A stretch of 64,000 nucleotides of DNA, from the NCBI GenBank assembly GCA_001828855.1, contig MHZT01000051.1, forward strand, positions 62,001 to 126,000, given 5' to 3'. Each line of letters opens with the position of its first letter. The first letter of the stretch is position 1. Made by a program: the position numbers and the translations under genes. The notes below the pieces were generated by a model that was not told the origin of the DNA, ran no database searches, and saw nothing but the letters and a program-made list of their open reading frames with translations. Positions 17,786-27,446 of the stretch are shown one piece after another. This stretch comes from Rhodobacterales bacterium RIFCSPHIGHO2_02_FULL_62_130. Lineage in GTDB: Bacteria; Pseudomonadota; Alphaproteobacteria; Rhodobacterales; Rhodobacteraceae.

Positions 17786-18550
17786 GTGCAGTTCCAACGG
17801 ATCGCGTTCATGGCAAGCCCTGCTCCGGCGGCGCAAGAGGCGCTGGCAGCCCTGATCGCGCTGCATGGCCAGACCCCGCTGCAACTGGCCTCGGTGGTGG
17901 TGGCGCTGGGGGGGGACGGCTTTATGCTGCAAACCCTGCATGACACCGAACGCCTGGACCTGCCGGTTTACGGCATGAATTGCGGCACCATCGGCTTTTT
18001 GATGAACACCTATTCGGTCGAAGGCCTGCCCGCGCGGCTGGCGGCGGCAGAGGAGGCGGTGATCAACCCGCTGTCGATGGTTGCGGTGACGGGGAACGGC
18101 GCGGTGACGCGGGCGCTGGCGATCAATGAGGTCTCGCTTTTGCGCGCGGGCCCGCAGGCCGCCAAGCTGCGGATTTCCGTCGATGGCAAGGTGAGGCTGG
18201 ATGAATTGGTTTGCGACGGGGCGCTGGTATCCACCCCCGCCGGATCAACCGCCTACAACTATTCCGCGCATGGGCCGATTCTGCCCATCGGGTCCGAAGT
18301 GCTGGCGCTGACACCGATGGCGGCATTCCGGCCCCGGCGTTGGCGTGGCGCGCTGCTGCCCAAAGGTGTGACGGTGCGGTTTGACGTGCTGGAGGCAGAC
18401 AAGCGCCCTGTGCGCGCGGATGCCGACAGCCGTCCCGTCGAGGATGTGATTTCGGTGGAAATCCGGTCGGAACCGCAGGTGCGTCACCGCATCCTGTTCG
18501 ATCCGGGGCATGGGCTGGAAGAGCGGCTGATCGTGGAACAGTTCGCCTAG
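17786..18550 (+). CDS. nadK: NAD kinase
   Basis: Cytoplasmic enzyme of 254 residues that phosphorylates NAD to NADP. The GGDG motif is in [11 protein letters not shown] near residue 42; [20 protein letters not shown] and HGPILP follow in the usual order. The GTG start at 17786 ([13 protein letters not shown]) is chosen because AAGGGGGAA lies just before it; upstream ATGs in the same frame would only add a glycine-rich leader. The gene is divergent from glyA across a 204-base spacer with no clear operator. Confidence 0.9.
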   Translation: MQFQRIAFMASPAPAAQEALAALIALHGQTPLQLASVVVALGGDGFMLQTLHDTERLDLPVYGMNCGTIGFLMNTYSVEGLPARLAAAEEAVINPLSMVAVTGNGAVTRALAINEVSLLRAGPQAAKLRISVDGKVRLDELVCDGALVSTPAGSTAYNYSAHGPILPIGSEVLALTPMAAFRPRRWRGALLPKGVTVRFDVLEADKRPVRADADSRPVEDVISVEIRSEPQVRHRILFDPGHGLEERLIVEQFA

Positions 18551-18552
18551 GG

Positions 18553-19941
18553 CTAGGGTTTCGCCCAGCCTTCGATCTTGCGGTAAAGCGTTGATGGCGA
18601 CAGGTGCAGCACACGGGCGGCTTTGGGAACCGATCCGCCGTGGCGGTCCAGCGTGGCCTCGATCACCATGCGTTCAATCTCGGCCAAGGGGCGGCCAATC
18701 AGATCATCCAGCGCAGCACTTTGGGCTGGGGCGGGGGCCACCCGTGCAAGGATCGGCGCGCCCTGCTGTTGGGCCAGCGTTTCGGGCAGCATATCGGCTG
18801 TGACCACGCCGCCGTCATTCAGCACCACCACGTTGCGGATCACGTTCAGCACCTGTCGCACGTTGCCGGGCCAGGGCAAGGCGCGGAACAGGGCTTGCAC
18901 CTGCGGGGCCAGCCCGTCAAAGGACTTGCCCTCTTCCTGGGAAAAGCGCGCCAAGGCGGCTTCGGCAATCTCGATCACGTCATCGCCGCGTTCACGCAAG
19001 GGCGGCATGTGGATCGGCACCACGAACAGGCGGTAATACAGATCCTCGCGGAACTGACCCAGCCGGACAGCCTCAAGCGGGTCGCGGTTGGTGGCGCAAA
19101 CGATGCGGACGTTGACCTTTTTTGGCCGCGTCGCACCCACTGGCACCACGGTCGAGGTTTGCAAAAAGCGCAGCAGCTTGGTTTGCAGGGCGGGGGCCAT
19201 CTCGCAGATCTCATCCAGAAACAGCGTGCCGCCATCGGCTGCGGTCGCCGCCCCCGGCTTGTCGGAAATAGCGCCGGTAAAGCTGCCCTTCATATGGCCG
19301 AACACTTCGGACTCCAGCAAATCCTGCGGGATTGCACCACAGTTCAGCGCGATGAAGGGGCCAGAGGCGCGGGCGGAATTGCCATGCACCGCCAGCGCGC
19401 ACAGCTCTTTGCCGGTGCCGCTTTCGCCGGTGATAAAGACGGTGGCCATCGACCGCGCCACCGAAGCGATCTTGCCATGTATCCGCGTCATCGCATCCGA
19501 TGTGCCGATAAAGGCGCTGTTGGCCGGAACCGAGGTGGGCAGGGCGGCGGTGCGCGGAGCCAGCCGCTTGGGGGTGCGGTTTGACAGCGCATTGGCGACG
19601 GCGGCCAAAAAGCGTTGCTCGTCAAAGGGTTTGACCAAGAATTCATGCGCGCCGACGCGCATCGCCTCGACCGCCTTGTTGATTGACCCATGCGCGGTCA
19701 TCACGATGACCGAGGTTTCACGCCGTAGCGCCAGCATCTCTTGCATCAGCGACAGGCCGTCGCGGTCGGGCAGCACAAGGTCCAGCACCACCACCGGATT
19801 TTCCTGCGCGCGAAAGATCTCAAGCCCTTCGGAGGCGGTAGAGGCCAGAACCACCCTATGCCCCGCCGAGGTCAGCACCGATCGGTAGACCATTTGCAAT
19901 GTCGGGGTGTCTTCGATCAGCAGGATTGCGGGCGTGTTCAT
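18553..19941 (-). CDS. Sigma-54-dependent response regulator (NtrC/LuxO type)
   Basis: Transcription activator of 462 residues. The receiver domain is 1-120 with phosphoacceptor D54 in VVLDLVLPD. The AAA+ domain has Walker A GESGTGKE at 172-179, Walker B GGTLFLDE, and the sigma-54 contact loop as GSFTGA (219-224) instead of the usual GAFTGA. A Fis-type helix-turn-helix lies at about 420-460 (VPKAARVLHLSPSTLYRKI). Its start overlaps the stop of a histidine-phosphotransfer gene by four bases, an arrangement like LuxU-LuxO. The cognate hybrid kinase is not in the window. Confidence 0.88.
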   Translation of the reverse strand: MNTPAILLIEDTPTLQMVYRSVLTSAGHRVVLASTASEGLEIFRAQENPVVVLDLVLPDRDGLSLMQEMLALRRETSVIVMTAHGSINKAVEAMRVGAHEFLVKPFDEQRFLAAVANALSNRTPKRLAPRTAALPTSVPANSAFIGTSDAMTRIHGKIASVARSMATVFITGESGTGKELCALAVHGNSARASGPFIALNCGAIPQDLLESEVFGHMKGSFTGAISDKPGAATAADGGTLFLDEICEMAPALQTKLLRFLQTSTVVPVGATRPKKVNVRIVCATNRDPLEAVRLGQFREDLYYRLFVVPIHMPPLRERGDDVIEIAEAALARFSQEEGKSFDGLAPQVQALFRALPWPGNVRQVLNVIRNVVVLNDGGVVTADMLPETLAQQQGAPILARVAPAPAQSAALDDLIGRPLAEIERMVIEATLDRHGGSVPKAARVLHLSPSTLYRKIEGWAKP

Positions 19942-20276
19942 GGCGGGCTTGCCCCCGCAATAGCGCGGATCAGATCATGGGTGGCACGGACCACGGCAGG
20001 CAATAGCGCCGCCATGCCAGCGGTATCGCGATCCAGTGCCAACTGGTGCAGGCGGTCCGCATCGGCATGCAAGTCAGGCGCGCCTGCGGTTCCGGCAAGC
20101 GCGATCAGCACATGGCACTGGGCCTGCACCACCGCGCAATCCGTGGCATCGGCTGTCATGCGGTTTGCGACGGTTGTCAGATCATCGTGCAACCGGCGCA
20201 GCAATTCGCCCGCAAAATCGGGTCCGGCAAGCTGCAACAGCCGGTTCAGCGTGGTCGGGTCAAACGCGCTTGTCAT
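19938..20276 (-). CDS. Histidine phosphotransfer (Hpt) domain protein
   Basis: A single-domain protein of 112 residues that is predicted all-helical. The phosphoacceptor is H55 in AQCHVLIALAGTAGA, matching the AHxLxGxxxxxGA pattern of Hpt domains except that a cysteine precedes the histidine. It should relay phosphate from a hybrid sensor kinase to the sigma-54 regulator encoded next, with which it overlaps by four bases. The start at 20276 is preferred over 20315 because the domain begins there. Confidence 0.78.
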   Translation of the reverse strand: MTSAFDPTTLNRLLQLAGPDFAGELLRRLHDDLTTVANRMTADATDCAVVQAQCHVLIALAGTAGAPDLHADADRLHQLALDRDTAGMAALLPAVVRATHDLIRAIAGASPP

Positions 20277-20416
20277 GCCCGCCCCCATGTCAGGGCAGGC
20301 CAAGGCCGAAAGCAAAGCGCAAGGACTGGCATCATAGCGCGGACGTTACGCGACGGGGCGGCAAAGTCCAGCCTGCGCCGTATGGCCCTGCCCAGTTTTG
20401 CCCAAGCTGGCGCGGT

Positions 20417-22309
20417 TCAGCCCTTGGCGTAGCCCAAGGATTGCAGCGCCAGCTTGATCTCGTCCAGAATGGCGGGATCGTCGATGGTTGCGGGCATCTT
20501 CCATTCGGCCCCATCCGCGATTTTCACCATGGTGCCGCGCAGGATCTTGCCCGAGCGGGTTTTCGGCAGGCGGTCCACCACAACCGCGCGCTTGAAATCG
20601 GCCACGGGGCCGATCTTGTCGCGCATCAGTTGCACACATTCCTTGACTACATCGGCATGGGGGCGGGTGCTGCCCTTGTTCAGGCAGAGGAATCCCACGG
20701 GGCTTTGGCCCTTCAGGTCGTCCGAGACACCTACAACGGCACATTCGGCCACGTCCTTGTGGCCTGCCAGAACCTCTTCCATCGCACCGGTGGACAGGCG
20801 GTGGCCCGCGACGTTGATCACGTCATCGGTGCGCGCCATGATGTAAAGATAGCCATCCTCATCGACATAGCCCGCGTCGCCGGTTTCGTAATAGCCGGGG
20901 AAGTGGTTGAGGTAGCTTTTCTTGAAGCGTTCTTCGGCGTTCCACAGCGTCGGCAGGGTGCCGGGGGGCAGGGGCAGCTTGATCGCAATCGCGCCAAGGG
21001 TGCCTGCGGCAACCGCATGGCCGCCCTCGTCCAGAATCTGCACGTCGAACCCCGGCATGGCCACGGAAGGAGAGCCGATTTTCACCGGCAAGGGTTCGAT
21101 TCCCATCGGATTGGCCGCGATGGCATAGCCGGTTTCGGTTTGCCACCAGTGATCAATCACCGGCACCTTCACATGCGCCTGCGCCCATTGGATCGTATCG
21201 GGATCGGCGCGTTCGCCCGCCAGATAGAGCGCTTTCAGTCCTGAAAGATCATAATCCGAGGGCAACAGCCCTTCTGGATCTTCGCGTTTGATGGCGCGCA
21301 GGGCGGTGGGGGCGGTGAAAAAGGCGCGGACCTTGTGTTCTGCAATCACCCGCCAGAAGGTGCCTGCATCGGGGGTGCCGACGGGTTTGCCTTCGAACAC
21401 AATCGTGGTGCAACCTGCAATCAGCGGGGCATAGCAGATATAGCTGTGGCCGACGACCCAACCCACATCCGAGGCCGCCCAGAACACATCGCCCGCGCCG
21501 CAATCATAGATCGCGCGCATGGTCCAGTTCAGCGCCACCAGATGCCCTGCCGTCGGGCGCACCACGCCCTTGGGCGCGCCGGTGGTGCCGGATGTATACA
21601 GGATATAGGCGGGATGGTTGCCTTCGACCGGCACGCAATCGGCAGGCTCCACCCCATATTGGAACGTGTGCCATGCCACGTCGCGGCCTTCGACCAGTTT
21701 TGCCACTTCCTGTTCGCGCTGGAGGATCACGCAGAAATCGGGTTTGTGGCTGGCTTGGTCGATAGCGGCATCCAGCAGCGGTTTGTAATGCACGACGCGG
21801 GACGGCTCGATCCCGCAGGAGGCCGCGATGATCGCCTTGGGGGTGCAATCGTCGATCCGCACGGCCAGTTCGGCGGCGGCAAAGCCCCCGAACACGACAG
21901 AATGGATCGCCCCAAGACGCGCGCAGGCCAGCATCGCCTCCAGCGCTTCGGGGACCATCGGCATGTAGATGATGACGCGGTCGCCCTTTTCCACGCCCTT
22001 GGCGCGCAAGGCACCGGCAAGGCTGGCCACACGGGTTTGCAATTCTGCATAGGTGATGCCGTGCTTGGTATGGGTGACGGGGCTGTCATGGATGATGGCC
22101 AACTGGTCGCCGCGACCGGCCTGCACATGGCGGTCCACCGCGTTCCAGCAGGTGTTCACGGTTGCATCGGTGAACCATTCATACAAAGGCGCACGGGCGT
22201 CGTTCAAGGCGCGTGAAGGCGCTTCGACCCAATCAATGCCTTTTGCGGCGTCCAGCCAGAAACCCTCGGGGTCGGCTTGCCAGCCTGCATATACGTCACG
22301 ATATCCCAT
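20417..22309 (-). CDS. prpE: Propionate-CoA ligase
   Basis: ANL-superfamily acyl-CoA synthetase of 630 residues, closest in features to PrpE. It has the N-terminal ACAS_N region, the AMP-binding loop YTSGTTGAPKGVVRP, WWQTETG, the hinge/ARTDDVINVAGHRLSTG segment and the C-terminal catalytic lysine in PKTRSGKILRGT. It makes propionyl-CoA from propionate, ATP and CoA. The start at 22309 has GGAGGCGTTCC in front. Upstream TTTGCAAA motifs suggest control by a short-chain acyl-CoA regulator (PccR type). Acetate use cannot be excluded. Confidence 0.88.
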   Translation of the reverse strand: MGYRDVYAGWQADPEGFWLDAAKGIDWVEAPSRALNDARAPLYEWFTDATVNTCWNAVDRHVQAGRGDQLAIIHDSPVTHTKHGITYAELQTRVASLAGALRAKGVEKGDRVIIYMPMVPEALEAMLACARLGAIHSVVFGGFAAAELAVRIDDCTPKAIIAASCGIEPSRVVHYKPLLDAAIDQASHKPDFCVILQREQEVAKLVEGRDVAWHTFQYGVEPADCVPVEGNHPAYILYTSGTTGAPKGVVRPTAGHLVALNWTMRAIYDCGAGDVFWAASDVGWVVGHSYICYAPLIAGCTTIVFEGKPVGTPDAGTFWRVIAEHKVRAFFTAPTALRAIKREDPEGLLPSDYDLSGLKALYLAGERADPDTIQWAQAHVKVPVIDHWWQTETGYAIAANPMGIEPLPVKIGSPSVAMPGFDVQILDEGGHAVAAGTLGAIAIKLPLPPGTLPTLWNAEERFKKSYLNHFPGYYETGDAGYVDEDGYLYIMARTDDVINVAGHRLSTGAMEEVLAGHKDVAECAVVGVSDDLKGQSPVGFLCLNKGSTRPHADVVKECVQLMRDKIGPVADFKRAVVVDRLPKTRSGKILRGTMVKIADGAEWKMPATIDDPAILDEIKLALQSLGYAKG

Positions 22310-22402
22310 GGAACGCCTCCTCCAAAGCTGCGCCCCTGTTACGAATGCCGCCCGAGTCGCGCAATGATCTTGGGACAACGAGTCGCGGCCTGCGACAATT
22401 AG

Positions 22403-22443
22403 TTTGCAGAAATCAGCGAAATCACGTGGCAAATTTTTGCAAA
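22403..22443. promoter_or_regulatory. TTTGCAAA-type operator candidates upstream of prpE
   Basis: A perfect TTTGCAAA lies at 22436-22443 and a one-mismatch copy, TTTGCAGA, at 22403-22410, both on the 5-prime side of prpE. In Rhodobacter sphaeroides the propionyl-CoA regulator PccR recognises TTTGCAAA-type palindromes (recalled from the literature), so these fit control of propionate activation. A third copy lies in the neighbouring terminator loop. Confidence 0.5.
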
Positions 22444-22469
22444 CTTTGTGGTGACGGTAGAGATCACGC

Positions 22470-22503
22470 AAAAGGCGGCCAAGTTTGCAAACTCGGCCGC
22501 CTT
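22470..22503 (-). terminator. Terminator of the outer-membrane barrel gene
   Basis: On the minus strand AAGGCGGCC (22495-22503) pairs with GGCCGCCTT (22472-22480), followed by TTTTGC. The 14-base loop itself contains a perfect TTTGCAAA palindrome at 22484-22491. Confidence 0.75.
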
Positions 22504-22527
22504 GATTTGCGAAGTCTGGCTGCTGGC

Positions 22528-23301
22528 TCAGAAGTGCAGGGCAAGCGTGGCGCGCACGCTTTGGGAACTGGTGGCCATTGCCGCATCAAACTGTGCGGTG
22601 TCACTGATCGGGCCCGCGATCAGGCCCACATCCCCGAAATCTGTCGCGCGGTATTCCAGTTTCAACGAAGTCATCTCGCCAAGACGGGTTTCGATACCTG
22701 CGCCAATGGTGGTGCCAAAGGCGCCAAAACCATAGGTCGCGGTGGCCAAGTCCGGTCCGTATCCGGCTTCGGCATCGCCGTGGAATGTGCTGTAGGATTC
22801 ACCGGCCAGACCATAGATCATCGTCGAGTCATTGACGACATAGCCCAGACGCAGCAAGCCTGATGCAACGAATTTCGGGCGGAAGGTGGTCGAGATGGTG
22901 CCAGTCGGCCCGAGATTCAGCGCGGCATCGGCTTTGATCTGGGTCGAGGTGTAGTCAAGCTGCGCGCCGGCAACCCAGCCATTGCCAAACTCATGGCCCC
23001 AGCCGATTTCGGCCCCGATCAACCCGCCTTTGCCACCAAGATCGGGCAGATCAAGCCCGCCCAGCATATCGCCCGTGTCGACATCGGTAATATGCGCGCC
23101 AATATCATAGGCCGACGAACCGCTGCCCATCGAGGCCCCGATCCAAAAGCCGCTCCAGATCGAGTTTGACGCCAAAGCGGCAGCGGGCGCTGCAAGCTCG
23201 GGTTCAGCATCTGCCGCCGCCGGACCGCCCGCATGGGCAGAGGTGGCAGCGGTTACAAAGGCAAGAGAGGTCAGCGCAAGCTTGACGGCTTCGGTATTCA
23301 T
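22528..23301 (-). CDS. Outer-membrane beta-barrel protein
   Basis: A 257-residue protein. The signal peptide (residues 1-24, cleavage after ATSAHA) is followed by an Ala/Pro-rich linker and then a barrel domain from about residue 48 (SIWSGFWIGASMGSGSS). Alternating amphipathic strands and a terminal aromatic (LALHF) are typical of outer-membrane insertion. It resembles the small porin-family (OmpA-like barrel) proteins of Rhizobiales and Rhodobacterales. GGAGAATTACG supports the start. Ligand or pore function is unknown. A hairpin terminator separates it from prpE downstream. Confidence 0.82.
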   Translation of the reverse strand: MNTEAVKLALTSLAFVTAATSAHAGGPAAADAEPELAAPAAALASNSIWSGFWIGASMGSGSSAYDIGAHITDVDTGDMLGGLDLPDLGGKGGLIGAEIGWGHEFGNGWVAGAQLDYTSTQIKADAALNLGPTGTISTTFRPKFVASGLLRLGYVVNDSTMIYGLAGESYSTFHGDAEAGYGPDLATATYGFGAFGTTIGAGIETRLGEMTSLKLEYRATDFGDVGLIAGPISDTAQFDAAMATSSQSVRATLALHF

Positions 23302-23422
23302 CGTAATTCTCCAGATCGTTAAGGACGCCCAAGGCGAAGCCCGTCAGATGCCGCAGAATTGTCGAGGAAACACGCGGGCCTAGCCGTTGTAGTCAGGCCC
23401 TATGCTTCTGGGGGTTTTGGCA

Positions 23423-25702
23423 CTATCCATAGACAGCCACCGGCGTTCCCGCCAAGGCCGAGATATTCAGCAGCCCCCGCGCCGTGATCGAGGGCGTCAC
23501 GATATGGGCGCGGTTGCCCATGCCCATCAGGATCGGCCCCACCTCAAGCCCGCCTGCCTTCAGCTTCAGCATGTTGCGGGCGGTGTTGGCGGCATCGGTA
23601 TAGGCGAACACAAGGATATTGGCCGCCCCCTCCAGCCGCGCATTCGGGAAAATGCGTCCGCGCAATTCGGGGTCAAGGGCGGCATCGACCGACATTTCGC
23701 CCTCAAAGGCAAAATCCACCTCGCGCGCGTCGAGTATCTCCATTGCGGCGCGCATCCGGCGGCCCGAATCCGTCTCAAGGTTGCCAAAGTTGGAATGGGA
23801 ACACAGCGCGACCTTGGGTGTGACGCCAAAGCGGCGGGCGTGGCGGGCGGCGCCGATGATGGTTTGCGCCACCTGTTCCGGCGTCGGCACGGGGTTCACT
23901 TGGGTATCGGCCACGAACAGCGGTCCGTCCTCAAGGATCATTAGCGACAGCGCCCCCTGCGGGCTAAGGCCACCGCGTGCCAGCACTTGCCGGACATAGT
24001 TCAAATGCCACAGATATTGCCCGAAGGCCCCGCAGATCAAACTATCGGCATCGCCGCGATGCACCGCAATCGCACCAATCGCCGTCGAGTTCGTCCGCAA
24101 TACCGCCCGCGCAATATCGGGCGTCACGCCGCGCCGCGCCATCAGCTCATGATAGCTACCCCAATAGTCGCGGTAGCGGTGGTCGCTTTCGGGGTTCACG
24201 ATTTCAAAATCGCGGTCGGGACGGATCGGCAGACCTGCGCGCTCGCAGCGGGTGGCAATCACGTCGGGACGGCCGATCAGGATGGGCCGCACCGTCATTT
24301 CTTCAATCATCGCATTGGCCGCGCGCAGGACGCGCTCATCCTCGCCTTCCGCAAAGATGATCCGGCGCTGCGAGGCGCGGGCGGCTTCGAACACCGGACG
24401 CATGATGAGGGCGGATTTGAACACCGATCCGTTCAGCTTTTCACGGTAGGCGTCCAGATCGGCAATCGGGCGCATCGCCACGCCGGTTTCCATCGCAGCC
24501 TTGGCGACGGCGCTGGCCACTACCCCGATCAGGCGCGGGTCAAAGGGTTTGGGGATCAGGTAATCCGCGCCGAAGGTCAGTTGCTCGCCCTTATAGGCGG
24601 CGGCGGCCTCGGCGCTGGTGGTGGCGCGGGCAAGGGCGGCTATGCCTTCGATGCAGGCCAGCTCCATCTCGGCGTTGATGGTGGTCGCCCCCACATCCAG
24701 CGCGCCGCGGAAGATGAAGGGGAAACACAGCACGTTATTGACCTGATTGGGAAAATCGCTGCGGCCCGTGGCGATGATGGCATCGGGGGCCACCGCGCGC
24801 ACCGCATCGGGCAGGATTTCCGGCGTCGGGTTGGCAAGGGCAAAGACAATCGGGCGTGGGGCCATTTTCGCCACCATCTCGGGCGTCAACACGCCCGGCC
24901 CGGACAGGCCAAGGAACAGATCCGCCCCTTCGATCACATCGCCAAGGCTGGCCGCCGTGGTGCCTTGGGCGAAGGCGGCTTTCTGTTCGGTCATCTGCTC
25001 GTTCCGGTCCTTGTAGACCAGACCGGCAAGGTCGCAGAGCCAGACATTCTCGCGCCGCACACCCAGTTTCAGCAGCATGTTCAGGCAGGCGATTCCCGCC
25101 GCCCCGCCACCGGTCGAGACCACCTTGATCTGGTCAAAGGACTTGCCAGCGACATGCAGCGCATTGGTCGCCGCCGCCCCCACCACGATAGCCGTGCCGT
25201 GCTGGTCGTCATGGAACACCGGAATCTTCATCCGGTCGCGGCAAAGTTGTTCAACGATGAAACAATCGGGGGCCTTGATGTCTTCAAGGTTGATCGCGCC
25301 AAAGGTCGGCTCCAGCGCGCAGACGATATCGGCCAGTTTGTAGGGGTCAGGCTCGTTCAACTCGATGTCGAAACAGTCGATATTGGCGAACTTCTTGAAC
25401 AGAACCGCCTTGCCCTCCATCACCGGTTTGGAGGCCAAAGCGCCAATGTTTCCAAGGCCCAAGACGGCAGTGCCATTGGTGACAACCGCCACCAGATTGC
25501 CGCGCGCGGTATAGCGGGACGCGGTGGTGGGATCGGCCTTGATCTCGAGACAGGCTTCGGCAACACCGGGGGAATAGGCGCGGGACAGGTCGCGCCCGTT
25601 GGCCAAGGGCTTGGTCGCGCGGATTTCCAGCTTACCCGGTTTCGGGAATTCGTGGTAATCCAGTGCCGCCTGACGGGTGTTGTCGCTGCGTGCCTCGTCC
25701 AT
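23423..25702 (-). CDS. maeB: NADP-dependent malic enzyme (MaeB type)
   Basis: A 759-residue enzyme that decarboxylates malate to pyruvate with NADP. The malic N-terminal domain covers about 1-190 ([21 protein letters not shown]), the NAD(P)-binding domain about 190-430 ([12 protein letters not shown]) and a phosphotransacetylase-like domain about 430-759, normally regulatory in this class. The MDEARSDN start at 25702 is chosen; the frame is open further upstream but crosses the divergent cupin promoter. A perfect GGTTTA-N4-TAAACC palindrome lies 23 bases upstream. Confidence 0.93.
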   Translation of the reverse strand: MDEARSDNTRQAALDYHEFPKPGKLEIRATKPLANGRDLSRAYSPGVAEACLEIKADPTTASRYTARGNLVAVVTNGTAVLGLGNIGALASKPVMEGKAVLFKKFANIDCFDIELNEPDPYKLADIVCALEPTFGAINLEDIKAPDCFIVEQLCRDRMKIPVFHDDQHGTAIVVGAAATNALHVAGKSFDQIKVVSTGGGAAGIACLNMLLKLGVRRENVWLCDLAGLVYKDRNEQMTEQKAAFAQGTTAASLGDVIEGADLFLGLSGPGVLTPEMVAKMAPRPIVFALANPTPEILPDAVRAVAPDAIIATGRSDFPNQVNNVLCFPFIFRGALDVGATTINAEMELACIEGIAALARATTSAEAAAAYKGEQLTFGADYLIPKPFDPRLIGVVASAVAKAAMETGVAMRPIADLDAYREKLNGSVFKSALIMRPVFEAARASQRRIIFAEGEDERVLRAANAMIEEMTVRPILIGRPDVIATRCERAGLPIRPDRDFEIVNPESDHRYRDYWGSYHELMARRGVTPDIARAVLRTNSTAIGAIAVHRGDADSLICGAFGQYLWHLNYVRQVLARGGLSPQGALSLMILEDGPLFVADTQVNPVPTPEQVAQTIIGAARHARRFGVTPKVALCSHSNFGNLETDSGRRMRAAMEILDAREVDFAFEGEMSVDAALDPELRGRIFPNARLEGAANILVFAYTDAANTARNMLKLKAGGLEVGPILMGMGNRAHIVTPSITARGLLNISALAGTPVAVYG

Positions 25703-25724
25703 CCCAAATCCCCTTGCCCTATTT

Positions 25725-25740
25725 GGTTTATCGTTAAACC
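25725..25740. promoter_or_regulatory. Palindromic operator candidate between maeB and cupin gene
   Basis: GGTTTA-TCGT-TAAACC is a perfect 6-base inverted repeat with a 4-base spacer, 23 bases before the maeB start and 105 before the divergent cupin gene. It could control either or both. The binding protein is unknown. Confidence 0.45.
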
Positions 25741-25844
25741 GTTTTTTCAACTCCGCCAATGCGGCGTTTGAAACAACAGCTTTCGGCCCGGCTTGCAAAT
25801 CCTGCGGGGCAGTCGCAGTCTGGCGCAAACCGACAGGAAACACC

Positions 25845-26921
25845 ATGACCGAGACCCGCGCCGAAATCCGCCTGCCCACGCAAGAGCTTCGCAACGACCT
25901 GCCCTTCTATACCAAGGTGCTGAAAATGCGGCTGGATATGATCTATCCGGCGGATAACCCCGAAGTGGCGGTGCTGTCGGGCCACGGGTTGCGCCTGCGC
26001 ATCCAGAAGGGCGCATCCGAGTCCCCCGGCACCCTGCGCATCCTGACCGATGATCCCGACAGCTTTGCGGATGGCGCGCGCAGCCTGACCGCGCCCAACG
26101 GCACTGTGATCGAGATCGACGAGTTGAACCCGCCCTTGGTGCTGCCGAAAACCGAACATGCCTTTGTCGTGCGCCGTCTGGCCGATCAGGCGCCTTGGGT
26201 GATTGGCCGCGCTGGCATGGAATACCGTGATCTGATCCCGACCCGTCTGGGCGGGGCCATGATCGCCAGCCATATCCGCGTGCCAGATGGCCCCGTGCCT
26301 GATTTCGTGCATTTCCACAAGGTCGGCTTCCAACTGATCTTCTGCGTCGCGGGTTGGGTGGATGTTCTTTATGAAGATCAGGGCGATAAGCTGCGGATTT
26401 CGGCTGGGGACTGCTTTATCCAGCCCCCCGGCATCCGCCACAAGGTGCTGTATTCCGAAGGCGTGCAGGTGATCGAGATCGGCGTGCCTGCCGAACATAT
26501 CACCGAGATTGACCATGAGATGACGCTGCCCAACGGCACCATCAACCGCGAACGCGAATGGGACGGGCAGAAGTTTGTCCACAACATCGGCGCGACGGGC
26601 AGCTTTGGCCCCTTCCGTATTCCGGGGTTCGAGGCCCGCGATACCACCATCAACACCAATACCAAGGGCGTGGCGAGCGTTATGGTCGCGCGGCCGAACG
26701 GTTCGGCCCCTTGGACCAAGCATCAGGGCGATATCCTGTTCACCTTTGTGATGGCGGGCGAAATGACGCTGGAGGGCGAAGGCAAAGAGCCCTTCCGCCT
26801 TTCGCCCGGCGATGCTTTCGTGATCCCGCCCGACATGGCCACCCGCTATGCCGACTGCACGCCAGACCTGCAATTGCTGGAGGTTTCCCTCCCAGGTAAC
26901 CCGCAAACGACGGTTCTTTAA
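25845..26921 (+). CDS. VOC-like/double cupin fusion protein
   Basis: A 358-residue protein. The first 100 residues resemble a glyoxalase/VOC half-domain (ELRNDLPFYTKVLKMRLDM, then AVLSGHGLRLRI). Two cupin barrels follow: the first around 150-215 (PDFVHFHKVGFQLIFC, AGDCFIQPPGIRHKV) and the second around 290-350 (WTKHQGDILFTFVMAG, PGDAFVIPP). Metal-binding histidines are visible in cupin 1 (HFHK, GIRHK) but are partly lost in cupin 2. Cupin dioxygenases or sugar-binding proteins are possible; the substrate is unknown. The ATG at 25845 follows ACAGGAAACACC. Divergent from maeB. Confidence 0.72.
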   Translation: MTETRAEIRLPTQELRNDLPFYTKVLKMRLDMIYPADNPEVAVLSGHGLRLRIQKGASESPGTLRILTDDPDSFADGARSLTAPNGTVIEIDELNPPLVLPKTEHAFVVRRLADQAPWVIGRAGMEYRDLIPTRLGGAMIASHIRVPDGPVPDFVHFHKVGFQLIFCVAGWVDVLYEDQGDKLRISAGDCFIQPPGIRHKVLYSEGVQVIEIGVPAEHITEIDHEMTLPNGTINREREWDGQKFVHNIGATGSFGPFRIPGFEARDTTINTNTKGVASVMVARPNGSAPWTKHQGDILFTFVMAGEMTLEGEGKEPFRLSPGDAFVIPPDMATRYADCTPDLQLLEVSLPGNPQTTVL

Positions 26922-26923
26922 CC

Positions 26924-26970
26924 TTTCATCTTGGCCTAAATACTCCGGGGGCGAGGGGGCTGGCCCCCTC
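26924..26970 (+). repeat. Dispersed intergenic repeat A, copy 1, with hairpin
   Basis: The core TTTCATCTTGGCCTAAATACTCC (26924-26946) starts three bases after the cupin stop and is followed by the hairpin GAGGGGGC-TG-GCCCCCTC (26953-26970). The same core recurs at 48138 and 57429, also after plus-strand genes. It probably acts at transcript 3-prime ends. Confidence 0.75.
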
Positions 26971-27053
26971 ACTTTCCGACATGCACAACCCTTGCCATTT
27001 ACTCGCCCAAGCCCCACACTTCTAACCATATGGTCAAAGAATAAAGGGCTGCC

Positions 27054-27446
27054 ATGTCGCTTTTGAACGCTGCAACCGAAGTCCGCCTGCGCGCCTATGC
27101 GCCCTATTCGCGCTTCAAGGTCGGGGCGGCGATCCGATCGGTTGAGGGCAACACCCATGTCGGTTGCAACGTGGAAAACGTGGCCTATCCCGAAGGCACC
27201 TGCGCCGAGGCGGGGGCGATTGCGGCGATGATTGCAGCGGGGGATAGCAAGATTGCCGAAATCTGGGTGATCGCCGATAGTCCCGAACCTGTGCCGTGCT
27301 GCGGTGGTTGCCGCCAGAAGATTGCCGAGTTTGCGGCCCCTGATGTGATCGTAACCCTTTGCACCACCGATGGAAAAACCAGATCCCTGACCGTGGCTGA
27401 ACTGCTGCCCGGCGTGTTCACCGCGGCCCATATGGACAAGGCGTGA
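27054..27446 (+). CDS. cdd: Cytidine deaminase
   Basis: Zinc enzyme of 130 residues that deaminates cytidine and deoxycytidine. The substrate motif is CNVEN, the catalytic glutamate is in CAEAGAI, and the zinc cysteines are in PCCGGCRQ. It is first in a five-gene nucleoside salvage operon. Its stop TGA (27444-27446) overlaps the deoA start. Confidence 0.94.
   Translation: MSLLNAATEVRLRAYAPYSRFKVGAAIRSVEGNTHVGCNVENVAYPEGTCAEAGAIAAMIAAGDSKIAEIWVIADSPEPVPCCGGCRQKIAEFAAPDVIVTLCTTDGKTRSLTVAELLPGVFTAAHMDKA

Noticed and set aside
23987-25771. Open frame of nearly 600 codons on the plus strand opposite maeB
   Set aside because: It lies entirely antisense to malic enzyme, has no family motif and shows the His/Gly/Arg-rich composition expected from the reverse frame of a high-GC gene.
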